DNA from: Asaia bogorensis
GTDB taxonomy: Bacteria; Pseudomonadota; Alphaproteobacteria; Acetobacterales; Acetobacteraceae
Direction: 5' to 3'
Assembly (NCBI GenBank): GCA_945871455.1
Contig: CAMBXJ010000038.1
Coordinates: 1 to 16,203 of the forward strand
Length of the DNA: 16,203 nt
The notes under the pieces: model-generated
Databases searched by the model: none
Seen by the model: the letters and a program-made list of their open reading frames with translations, nothing else
Told to the model about the DNA's origin: nothing
In this document: positions 1 to 6,073 of the stretch, in pieces
Layout of the letters: the number at the start of each line of letters is the position of its first letter
Numbering within the stretch: the first letter of the stretch is position 1
Program-made: the position numbers and the translations under genes

Positions 1-170
1 CCCGCGATCCTGCGTGCGTAGTCATCCAGCATCGGGCCGGGCGGTTTGCCGATGCGGGCGATGTAGGGGTGGTAGGCGGCTTCGACCAGGGCCCGCACGG
101 CCGGGGCTTCACCCGGGCGGGCGAGCCGGATCGCCGCCTCCCCCGGCGGTGCGCTACTTGTAGATGGCAC
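1..170 (-). CDS. GNAT family N-acetyltransferase, N-terminal part (runs off left edge)
   Basis: The reverse strand stays open from a GTG at 168-170 to the window edge, giving about 56 residues. After a short leader it reads IRLARPGEAPAVRALVEAAY, then HPYIARIGKPPGPMLDDYAR. This is the usual N-terminal strand-helix-helix of GNAT acetyltransferases, which move an acetyl group from acetyl-CoA to an amine; the IG+PPGPM..DY pattern is common in small proteobacterial members. The acetyl-CoA binding loop (Q/RxxGxG/A) would lie beyond the edge, so neither activity nor substrate can be judged. The chosen GTG overlaps the 3' end of the upstream solute-binding protein gene by 17 bases, so the two are probably co-transcribed. 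No good Shine-Dalgarno is visible and no ATG exists in frame near the start, so the start is uncertain while the frame and family are fairly safe. Confidence 0.62.
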   Translation of the reverse strand, partial: MPSTSSAPPGEAAIRLARPGEAPAVRALVEAAYHPYIARIGKPPGPMLDDYARRIA

Positions 171-1005
171 AGTCCGGGTCCGGGGCGTTCGGCTCATACC
201 CCGGCAGGCCGGGAATGCCATGACCCGGGGCTGCGACATTTTCCAGATCGTCGGCGGCGGGTTTAGCCCCGAACCATTTCTCGGACAGGGCGGCGATGGT
301 GCCGTCCTTCTTCATGCATTTCAGCACGTCCTCGATCTGCCCGCGCAGAACGGCGGAATCTTTGCGGAACGGCGTTGCCCAATGCGCCCGGGTTTCCGAG
401 AGCGTCCAATCGGCGACGAACATCGGATTGCGGCGCGCTGCATAGCGGACGACGGTATTGCCGGCGAGGTTGGCATAGGCGTGGCCGGATACCACGGCCT
501 GCACGGCGTCCGGGTTGGTGTCGAAGGTCTGCACCGTGAACCCGTGCTGTTCCCCCATCTTCTTGGCGAGGTTTTCGTACGGCGTGCCCTTGTTGACCGC
601 GACGACCTTGCCTTTCAGGTCGGCCCAGTCCTTGATCGGGGCGGCGCCTTTCTTGATGCCGAACTGATAGGCGGTCCAGATATAGCCCTGGGTGAACAAA
701 AGCGCCTCCGCCCGTTCCGCCGTGACCGTGGTGGGCGCCGTCAGGAAGTCGTAGCGTCCGGACTGCAAGGCGGGGATCAGGCCGGAGAAGCTGGCGGATT
801 CGATGACGATGCCACGATTCAGCCGGCGCGCGACGTCGTTGAACAGGTCGATCTGGAACCCCTCGATCCCGCCGCCGAGTTTAGGCATGGCGTGGGGCGC
901 GAACGTCCCATCGACGCCGGTCCTGAATGGGGCCTGCGGCTGGGCGAAGGCGGGGATGGCCAGCAGGCCGAACGCGGCGGCGAGCAGGCAACGTCGAAGC
1001 GTCAT
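154..1005 (-). CDS. Periplasmic solute-binding protein, family 3 (amino-acid ABC transporter type)
   Basis: This 283-residue protein begins with a clear Sec signal peptide (MTLRRCLLAAAFGLLAIPAFA, likely cut after residue 21). The mature part has the family 3 bilobal pattern: an opening G(V)DGTFAPHA strand, then GFQIDLFNDVARRL around residue 49, an SGRYDFLTAPTTVTAERAE stretch around 72-90, and the hinge region KGKVVAVNKGTPYE around 121. It ends with KDGTIAALSEKWFG. Such proteins bind amino acids or related polar solutes in the periplasm and deliver them to an ABC permease. No permease or ATPase gene is in the window, so the partner and the solute are unknown. An upstream in-frame start at 1035 would add ten residues before the signal peptide, but the AGGAGG eight bases before the start at 1005 decides for 1005. 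It lies 96 bases after mtnA on the same strand. Confidence 0.9.
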   Translation of the reverse strand: MTLRRCLLAAAFGLLAIPAFAQPQAPFRTGVDGTFAPHAMPKLGGGIEGFQIDLFNDVARRLNRGIVIESASFSGLIPALQSGRYDFLTAPTTVTAERAEALLFTQGYIWTAYQFGIKKGAAPIKDWADLKGKVVAVNKGTPYENLAKKMGEQHGFTVQTFDTNPDAVQAVVSGHAYANLAGNTVVRYAARRNPMFVADWTLSETRAHWATPFRKDSAVLRGQIEDVLKCMKKDGTIAALSEKWFGAKPAADDLENVAAPGHGIPGLPGYEPNAPDPDCAIYK

Positions 1006-1013
1006 GGGGAAGG

Positions 1014-1019
1014 CCTCCT
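1014..1019 (-). promoter_or_regulatory. Shine-Dalgarno AGGAGG that fixes the solute-binding protein start
   Basis: On the minus strand a perfect AGGAGG lies eight bases before the ATG at 1005, directly before the signal-peptide-coding sequence. The longer open frame would start at 1035 and would place this motif inside the coding sequence, so it argues for the shorter protein. Confidence 0.8.
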
Positions 1020-1101
1020 GGTAGGGCGCGGTCAACCTGGCGAGGCTGCCGGCGGACGTGGTTGCAAACAGACCAAAGCAGGGCAGGGCGGCAACCCTGG
1101 C

Positions 1102-2190
1102 TCAGGCGCGTTCGGGAAACAATGCAAGCAGACCGGCGGCGCTGGCATCGCAGCGCCCTCGCTCGGTGATCAGGCCGGTGACCAGCCGAGCGGGCGTGAC
1201 GTCGAAGGCGGGGTTTGCGGCGGGACTGCCGGTTGCGGCGATCCGCATCGTGGCGATGCGGCCGTCCGGCAGCAGCCCGGTCATGTCGGTGACCTCGGCT
1301 TGCGAGCGTTCCTCGATCGGGATTTCCCGCAGCCCGTCCGCTACGGTCCAATCGATGGTGGACGACGGCAGGGCGACCCAGAACGGAACGTTGTTGTCCC
1401 GCGCGGCGAGTGCCTTCAGATAGGTGCCGATCTTGTTGGCGACATCGCCGGTCCGGGTCACGCGGTCGGTGCCGACGATGGCCAGATCCACCTGGCCATG
1501 CTGCATCAGGTGCCCGCCGGCGTTGTCGGCGATCACGGTGTGGGGGACGCCATGCTTGCCAAGCTCCCACGCGGTCAGGGATGCGCCCTGGTTGCGCGGA
1601 CGGGTCTCATCGACCCAGACATGCAGGTTTATCCCGGCGTCATGCGCCATGTAGATCGGCGCCAGCGCGGTGCCCCAGTCGACGGTTGCCAACCAGCCGG
1701 CATTGCAATGGGTCAGCAGGTTGACCCGCTGGCCGGGTTTCACGGCCTGTTCGATCAGCGGCAGGCCGTGCCGGCCGATGGCCTCATTCTGGGCCGCGTC
1801 CTCATCGGCGATCGCGGCGGCCTCCTGGTAGCCGACGGTCACGCGTTGGTCGGCCGGAGTGTTGCGCAGCCGGGTCAGCATCCGGTCGATCGCCCAGCGC
1901 AGATTGATCGCGGTCGGGCGGGTTTCGGCCAGCAGCGCGGCGTCGCGTTCCATTGCCTCGGTCGAGGCATCGGCCCGCAAGGCCAGGCACAGGCCATAGG
2001 CGGCGACCGCGCCGATCAAGGGCGCCCCACGCACCTGCATGGAGCGGATGGCATGGGCCACCTGGTCGCGCTGTGTCAGGCGCAGGATTTCCAGCGCCCA
2101 GGGCAGCCGGGTCTGATCGATGATGTGGACCGAGATACCGTCCTGGGGGTCGATCCAGACGCCACGATAGGCGGTTCCGTCAACTTTCAT
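1102..2190 (-). CDS. mtnA: S-methyl-5-thioribose-1-phosphate isomerase
   Basis: This 362-residue protein matches MtnA over its full length. MtnA converts 5-methylthioribose-1-phosphate to 5-methylthioribulose-1-phosphate in methionine salvage, or in the MTA-isoprenoid shunt of some alphaproteobacteria. Visible signatures are the phosphate-binding VRGAPLIG (residues 53-60), the catalytic cysteine in THCNAGW (Cys162) and the catalytic aspartate in GTDRVTRTGDVANKIGTY (Asp242). These correspond to Cys160 and Asp240 of the Bacillus enzyme. WVDETRPRNQG around 202 is also typical and separates MtnA from eIF2B regulatory subunits. The ATG overlaps the stop of the UPF0262 gene as ATGA, so translation is probably coupled. 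No mtnK, mtnP or other salvage gene is in the window. Confidence 0.96.
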   Translation of the reverse strand: MKVDGTAYRGVWIDPQDGISVHIIDQTRLPWALEILRLTQRDQVAHAIRSMQVRGAPLIGAVAAYGLCLALRADASTEAMERDAALLAETRPTAINLRWAIDRMLTRLRNTPADQRVTVGYQEAAAIADEDAAQNEAIGRHGLPLIEQAVKPGQRVNLLTHCNAGWLATVDWGTALAPIYMAHDAGINLHVWVDETRPRNQGASLTAWELGKHGVPHTVIADNAGGHLMQHGQVDLAIVGTDRVTRTGDVANKIGTYLKALAARDNNVPFWVALPSSTIDWTVADGLREIPIEERSQAEVTDMTGLLPDGRIATMRIAATGSPAANPAFDVTPARLVTGLITERGRCDASAAGLLALFPERA

Positions 2191-2750
2191 CGCGCCGAGA
2201 CCTTCTGATGCAGCACGCAGACCAGGGTGAACAGCCGGCGCGCGGTATCGAAATCGATCTCGATCTTGCCCGCGAGGCGCTGTTTCATCAGTTCCGCGCC
2301 CTCGTTGTGCAAGCCCCGGCGGCCCATGTCGATGGCCTGGATGCGCGCTTCCCGCCCTTCTTCGACGGCCTTGATGTGGCTGTCCACCAGCAGTTGGTAG
2401 TCTTTCACCAGCCTGCGGAACGGGCCGAGCACGAGGCCGATGGCGATGATTGGGGTGTCGTGGCGGTCGTGGATGTCGAAGACCAGGCGCCCATCGCGGA
2501 TCGACAGATGCAGCACATAGGGTCCGGGCACCGAAATCGCCGTCAGCGGCATGAAGTGGTTGGCCGCGGCAAGGTCGGTCACCGCCTGCTCCCGGTCCGC
2601 TTCGATGAGGGGGGACAGGGCGGCCGCGGCCTCATTGGCCAGGACCACGCGCGCCAGACGCGCGAGGGACGGGGTGGCTGACGGGGGTTCCACGTTCGGT
2701 GCCACCTGGATGGGGGCCGCCTTGGGCAGCAGGGAGCGCGTTTGCATCAT
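2187..2750 (-). CDS. UPF0262 family protein
   Basis: This is a 187-residue protein. Its residues from about 35 to the end match UPF0262, a family of about 160 residues found mainly in alphaproteobacteria and without an assigned function. The conserved blocks are LHLSIRDGRLVFDI, LGPFRRLVKDY, IDMGRRGLHNEGAE and the C-terminal IDFDTARRLFTLVCVLH. The first 35 or so residues (rich in Pro, Ala and Leu) are an extension without an obvious match. There is no signal peptide or membrane segment, so it should be cytoplasmic. The frame is open further upstream, but the chosen ATG overlaps the DUF983 stop as ATGA, and the family match does not continue upstream. Its own stop overlaps the mtnA start in the same way. 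Confidence 0.88.
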   Translation of the reverse strand: MMQTRSLLPKAAPIQVAPNVEPPSATPSLARLARVVLANEAAAALSPLIEADREQAVTDLAAANHFMPLTAISVPGPYVLHLSIRDGRLVFDIHDRHDTPIIAIGLVLGPFRRLVKDYQLLVDSHIKAVEEGREARIQAIDMGRRGLHNEGAELMKQRLAGKIEIDFDTARRLFTLVCVLHQKVSAR

Positions 2751-3166
2751 GCCCCGGTGGGGTCGCTTTTCAGCATGTTCAGGGTCACCATCAGGCCGAC
2801 CGTGCCGCCCTTGATGGGGCGCAACAGGGCCAGACTCAGGAACAGCGTCAGCGGCAGGAAGATCGCCGACATGATGAAGGTCGAGGGTTGGTGCGCCTTG
2901 TCGACGAACATCATCAGCGGGATGACGATATGTCCGACGACCAGGATCGTGAGATAGGGCGGAAAGTCGTCGGCGCGGGCCAGGCCGAGCGGAGCGGCAC
3001 AGTTCTGGCAGGTGGCGACCACGCGCAGGAAACCGTTGAACATGTGGCTTTTGCCGCATGATGGGCAACGACCGAGCAGGCCGCGGCCGATGGCGGTTGA
3101 AAGGGATGGCGGCGGTTCGGCCGGCGGGTCGATCGCGCGGTCGGGCTGCCATTGGGTGGGGGCCAT
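2747..3166 (-). CDS. DUF983 family zinc-ribbon membrane protein
   Basis: This 139-residue protein has the DUF983 layout. A short Pro-rich N-terminus is followed by a four-cysteine zinc-ribbon-like module, RCPSCGKSHMFNGF then ATCQNC (residues about 33-57), the sequence GLARADDFPPYL, and two hydrophobic segments (about 71-88 and 98-117). The family is small, membrane-bound and without established biochemistry. The frame is open far upstream to 4219, but that part overlaps the divergent racemase gene and shows no family signal. The ATG at 3166 has AAGGA six bases before it and starts just before the conserved region. It is the first gene of a minus-strand group whose next members are coupled by ATGA overlaps. 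Confidence 0.88.
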   Translation of the reverse strand: MAPTQWQPDRAIDPPAEPPPSLSTAIGRGLLGRCPSCGKSHMFNGFLRVVATCQNCAAPLGLARADDFPPYLTILVVGHIVIPLMMFVDKAHQPSTFIMSAIFLPLTLFLSLALLRPIKGGTVGLMVTLNMLKSDPTGA

Positions 3167-3358
3167 GGTGGATCCTTGCGGGCCAGGTCGTCTTTCGATG
3201 ATGCAGGATAGGCCATGCTGCACCGCAACACCACATAACTTGTCCCGCGGGGACCGAAGCCAGCGGGGGGTGGGACCAGGGCGTGTGCATGTCCTTGCGG
3301 CTTTGTGCAGGGGAAACGCGGTCTTGCGAGCCCGTGCCGGTCGCGGGACACTGTACGC

Positions 3359-4030
3359 ATGGCACGTATTCTGATCATCAACCCGAACTGCTCGACGGAT
3401 TGCACCCAAGGCATCTCCGACGCGGTCGCGCCGTTTCGCTTCCCTGGCGGACCGAGCCTGGATGTCGTGACCTTGGTGGAGGGGCCGCCGGCGATCTATG
3501 GCTGGCGTGACTGGCACGGGGTGGTGGATCCCATGTGCCGGCTGATCGAACGCACACAAGCCGATATCTACGTGATTGCCTGCGCGTCCGATCCGGGGAT
3601 CGAAGCCGCCCGCGCCACGACGGCGCGTCCCGTCCTGGGGGTTTTCCGCTCCGCCGTGGCAACCGCGGTGGCGCGCGCGGAACGGTTTGGCGTGATCGCG
3701 ATCGTGGAGGCATCCAAGGGCCGGCATCGTCTGGCACTGCGCGCCATGGGTCTGGACGACCGGCTGGCCGCGGAAGTGGCACTGAACGTCACAATGGAAA
3801 CCCTGCTGGAGCCCGCTTCCGCCCGCAAGCGGTTGATCGAGGCTGCTCATGAACTGGCGTCGGCGGGGGCCGAGACGATCATACTGGGATGCACAGGCAT
3901 GGCGCATCACCGGGATTCTATCGAGGCGGCTGTTGGATTGCCGGTGATCGAACCCTGTCAGGCCGCCGCATCGCTTGCCGTTGGGCTGGCTCTGTCGGCG
4001 CCGAACGTCGCGGCTTCGACCATCGGGTAG
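3359..4030 (+). CDS. Asp/Glu/hydantoin racemase family protein (possibly allantoin or hydantoin racemase)
   Basis: This 223-residue protein has the two-cysteine racemase fold. It opens with ARILIINPNCS, typical of hydantoin racemases. The first catalytic cysteine is in VIACASDPG (Cys75) and the second in IILGCTGMAHH (Cys178), each acting as an acid/base on one face of the substrate without cofactor. FGVIAIVEASKGRH around residue 110 corresponds to the phosphate/carboxylate-binding stretch. Relatives act on 5-substituted hydantoins, allantoin or aspartate; the INPNCS start and the cyclic amidohydrolase gene about 530 bases away favour a hydantoin- or allantoin-type substrate, but that is inference. 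The start at 3359 was chosen over 3305 because the family begins at M-x-R-I-L-I-INPN; only a weak ribosome binding site precedes it. It is divergent from the DUF983 gene with 192 bases between. Confidence 0.85.
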   Translation: MARILIINPNCSTDCTQGISDAVAPFRFPGGPSLDVVTLVEGPPAIYGWRDWHGVVDPMCRLIERTQADIYVIACASDPGIEAARATTARPVLGVFRSAVATAVARAERFGVIAIVEASKGRHRLALRAMGLDDRLAAEVALNVTMETLLEPASARKRLIEAAHELASAGAETIILGCTGMAHHRDSIEAAVGLPVIEPCQAAASLAVGLALSAPNVAASTIG

Positions 4031-4058
4031 CGATCGGCGTCCGGTTGCGGGGGTGAAC

Positions 4059-4235
4059 TCAGACGGTGATGTCCAGTCTGCGCTTTTGTTCCTGCTTGTC
4101 GGACTTCTGGACCTCCGCCGTCGTTTCAGAGGACCGATCCCGGCCGTGATCGGGTTCCACCCGCCTCGGGGCTGATTTCTCGATCTGGGCTGCCGCCGCA
4201 AATGCGCTACCCGCAACACCGCCGATCCCGCTCAT
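4059..4235 (-). CDS. Small hypothetical protein, 58 residues
   Basis: I do not recognise this protein. The frame starts at an ATG (4235) with GGGAGA seven bases before it. The first twenty residues are small and apolar (MSGIGGVAGSAFAAAAQIEK); the rest is strongly charged and hydrophilic, rich in Arg, Lys, Glu, Asp and Ser, and ends in RRLDITV. A longer reading from 4286 would add 17 residues without a good ribosome binding site. It is convergent with the racemase gene, with 28 bases between the two stop codons. A perfect TTAA-N7-TTAA motif lies 64 bases upstream of its ATG. No secretion signal is convincing. A chance open frame cannot be excluded. Confidence 0.5.
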   Translation of the reverse strand: MSGIGGVAGSAFAAAAQIEKSAPRRVEPDHGRDRSSETTAEVQKSDKQEQKRRLDITV

Positions 4236-4298
4236 CACGAAGTCTCCCGTTTCAGACCGGCATCGGTGCCGACCGAGCGGAACCATGGCAGGCGAAAG

Positions 4299-4313
4299 TT
4301 AACCGAGTCTTAA
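4299..4313 (-). promoter_or_regulatory. Candidate CtrA binding site, TTAA-N7-TTAA
   Basis: The sequence TTAACCGAGTCTTAA fits the full CtrA consensus TTAA-N7-TTAA with no mismatch. CtrA is the alphaproteobacterial cell-cycle and motility response regulator. The site lies 64 bases upstream of the ATG of the small minus-strand gene, a normal distance for promoter control. Chance occurrence in one 16 kb window is possible. Confidence 0.4.
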
Positions 4314-4375
4314 GGCGGACCCGTTTGGTTCCAATATTTCCGGGGCCGCGCAACACTGGAATAGGGTGGATATGG

Positions 4376-4401
4376 GCGGGTTAGGGGCCGGATTAACCCG
4401 C
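4376..4401. repeat. Inverted repeat GCGGGTTA / TAACCCGC
   Basis: Two perfect 8-base arms are separated by a 10-base spacer. No T-run follows, so this is not an obvious intrinsic terminator. It could be a protein-binding dyad or a stem-loop near the 3' end of the amidohydrolase transcript. Confidence 0.35.
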
Positions 4402-4564
4402 GCCGGCGGTCCACGACCCGGCCTGGATTTCAGTGAATTGTTAAGCAAATCAAGCCCAAAGCTTAAAGCTCGCCGGCATGGAGCCCGCCGCGTCCGAAAC
4501 CCGCATAGGTTTGAAGGGCATAGACCGTGCAAGCATCTTTTGTTCCCGTGGACCGGACCGGGCT

Positions 4565-5920
4565 TTAACCCCGTCGCACAAAGGCGCCATCGCCGGGCTG
4601 GGCCAGCACGGTCGTGCCGTCCCAGATCAGCCGCCCCCGCAGATAGGTCGAGGCCACCCGCGCGCGCATCGGGCGCCCGTGATAGGCGGACCAGCGCATT
4701 TCCGGCCGATCCACGATCGTTGCCTGGTCGAACACGAAGTCGCCGCGTTCCAGCACCAGAAGGTCCGCATCTGACCCGACCCGAATCGCACCCTTCCTGG
4801 GCCAGATGCCGTGCAACTGAGCGGACCGTTCGGCGCAATAGGTCGCCATCAGGGTGGGCGACAGGCCGCGTTCGTCCAGCAAGGTGAACATCAGCGGCGC
4901 GAAACTCTGCAACCCGGTCAGCCCGGCCCCACAGGCAAAGATATCGTCGAACTGCTTGCGTTCGATCGGCCACGGGGCGTGGTCCGTGGAGATGTAGGCG
5001 ATCTTGCCGGCCACCAGGCATTGCCACATCCGCTCCACCTCGGCGGCGGTGCGGAAGGGCGGGTTGCACTTGCCGAAGCCCCGCAGGCGGACCAGATCGT
5101 CCTCGGTCATGCACAGATATTGGATGCAGGCCTCGCCGGTCGTCGTGGCGCCCATCGACCGGAACGCTTCGGCCAGTTCGAAGCCGCGCGCGATCGAGGA
5201 ATGCGCGATATGCACATGCGCGCCGGTTTCCAGCGCCATCTCGAAGATTTCGAGGTCGGCCATGGATTCGGCCAGGGCGGGACGGGTCCGGGCATGCATG
5301 ATCGGGTCGGTGCGGGCAGCGGCACGGGCTTCGGCGGTCAGTTTCTCCACCAGTTCCTGGTCTTCGTTATGGATCGCCACCGGCAGGCCGGTCTTGGCGA
5401 TTTCCCGGAACGCCGCCAGCATCGTCGGATGGTCGATGCGCGGGAAACGAACGGCGTCGTATTCATAGGTCGAAAGCTTGAAGGCCGAGATCCCCGCGGC
5501 CGCCAGTTCGGGGATCGCGTCCAGGCCGCCGGTCTTCGTGATGGTGCCATACAGCGCCATGTCGACCAGCGCCGTCCGTTCCACCCAGCCGATCTTGTCG
5601 TGCAGCAACCCGACATCCGTGACCGGTTTCGGCACGTCATAGGGCATGTCGCAGCAGGTCGTGACGCCGCCGGCCGCGGCGGAACGGGTCGCGCTTTCTA
5701 TTCCTGGCCAGCCGGTCGATGACGACGTGTGCATGTGTCCGTCGACCAGGCCGGGCAGGATCAGCCGATCCCCGTGGTCGATCGTTTCCTGGGCCGGGGG
5801 CGGCACACCCTGGCCGATCGCGGCGATCGTTTCCCCGCGGATCGCCACATAGCCGTTCGGCAGGATATGATCGGCGGTGACAAGTGTCCCGATGATGACG
5901 CGATCGAACGGAGTTGACAC
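4565..5920 (-). CDS. Cyclic amidohydrolase (allantoinase/hydantoinase/dihydroorotase superfamily)
   Basis: This 451-residue protein belongs to the metal-dependent amidohydrolases that open cyclic amide rings. All the usual binuclear-metal ligands are visible: DGHMH (His62 and His64), the candidate carboxylated lysine in SAFKLST (Lys148), His184 in VAIHNED, His240 in HIAHSS, and the catalytic Asp313 in STDHAPW. The C-terminal beta-sandwich half follows in SDADLLVLE around 393. The protein is probably cytoplasmic. Whether it acts on allantoin, a hydantoin or another ring cannot be decided from sequence; the nearby racemase would fit the first two. The start is a GTG with only a short AGG upstream; no alternative start lies near. 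It is divergent from the prpD-like gene, with 153 bases containing two dyads between. Confidence 0.87.
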   Translation of the reverse strand: MSTPFDRVIIGTLVTADHILPNGYVAIRGETIAAIGQGVPPPAQETIDHGDRLILPGLVDGHMHTSSSTGWPGIESATRSAAAGGVTTCCDMPYDVPKPVTDVGLLHDKIGWVERTALVDMALYGTITKTGGLDAIPELAAAGISAFKLSTYEYDAVRFPRIDHPTMLAAFREIAKTGLPVAIHNEDQELVEKLTAEARAAARTDPIMHARTRPALAESMADLEIFEMALETGAHVHIAHSSIARGFELAEAFRSMGATTTGEACIQYLCMTEDDLVRLRGFGKCNPPFRTAAEVERMWQCLVAGKIAYISTDHAPWPIERKQFDDIFACGAGLTGLQSFAPLMFTLLDERGLSPTLMATYCAERSAQLHGIWPRKGAIRVGSDADLLVLERGDFVFDQATIVDRPEMRWSAYHGRPMRARVASTYLRGRLIWDGTTVLAQPGDGAFVRRG

Positions 5921-5962
5921 GGTTTGACCTGTTTTCCCGGGTTAAGCTGGCACGCATGCGCT

Positions 5963-5978
5963 TGCCGTTCGCACGGCA
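5963..5978. promoter_or_regulatory. Dyad TGCCGT-TCGC-ACGGCA in the divergent intergenic region
   Basis: Perfect 6-base arms are separated by four bases, between the divergent amidohydrolase and prpD-like genes. It may be an operator for a dimeric regulator, or chance in GC-rich DNA. No regulator gene lies beside it. Confidence 0.3.
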
Positions 5979-6001
5979 CGACCTTACGAAGCAGACCATA
6001 G

Positions 6002-6016
6002 GCCTGAGGCTCAGGC
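6002..6016. promoter_or_regulatory. Dyad GCCTGAG-g-CTCAGGC upstream of the prpD-like gene
   Basis: Perfect 7-base arms around one central base, 57 bases before the prpD-like start. The odd-centred 15-base dyad has the size of a typical operator for a dimeric repressor or activator. The regulator is unknown. Confidence 0.35.
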
Positions 6017-6073
6017 TAGACCGCGCCGGAAGATCAGCCAACCCTTCTGTCGCGCGCATAACGGAGGCATTGA

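Larger units (their letters stand above)
4236..4564. other. Gene-free 329-base stretch, locally rich in TTAA
   Basis: I see no convincing gene here. The stretch is noticeably less GC-rich than its surroundings and holds several TTAA tetramers, including the spaced pair at 4299-4313. It also contains an 8-base inverted repeat (GCGGGTTA / TAACCCGC) at 4376-4401. It separates the small minus-strand gene from the 3' end of the amidohydrolase gene, so it should hold the promoter of the small gene. Confidence 0.5.

Noticed and set aside
220..2208. Plus-strand open frame of 662 codons opposite the solute-binding protein and mtnA genes
   Set aside because: It is a mirror of two well-supported minus-strand genes in GC-rich DNA. 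Its translation is rich in Gly, Arg and Asp, has no recognisable domain and spans a gene boundary.
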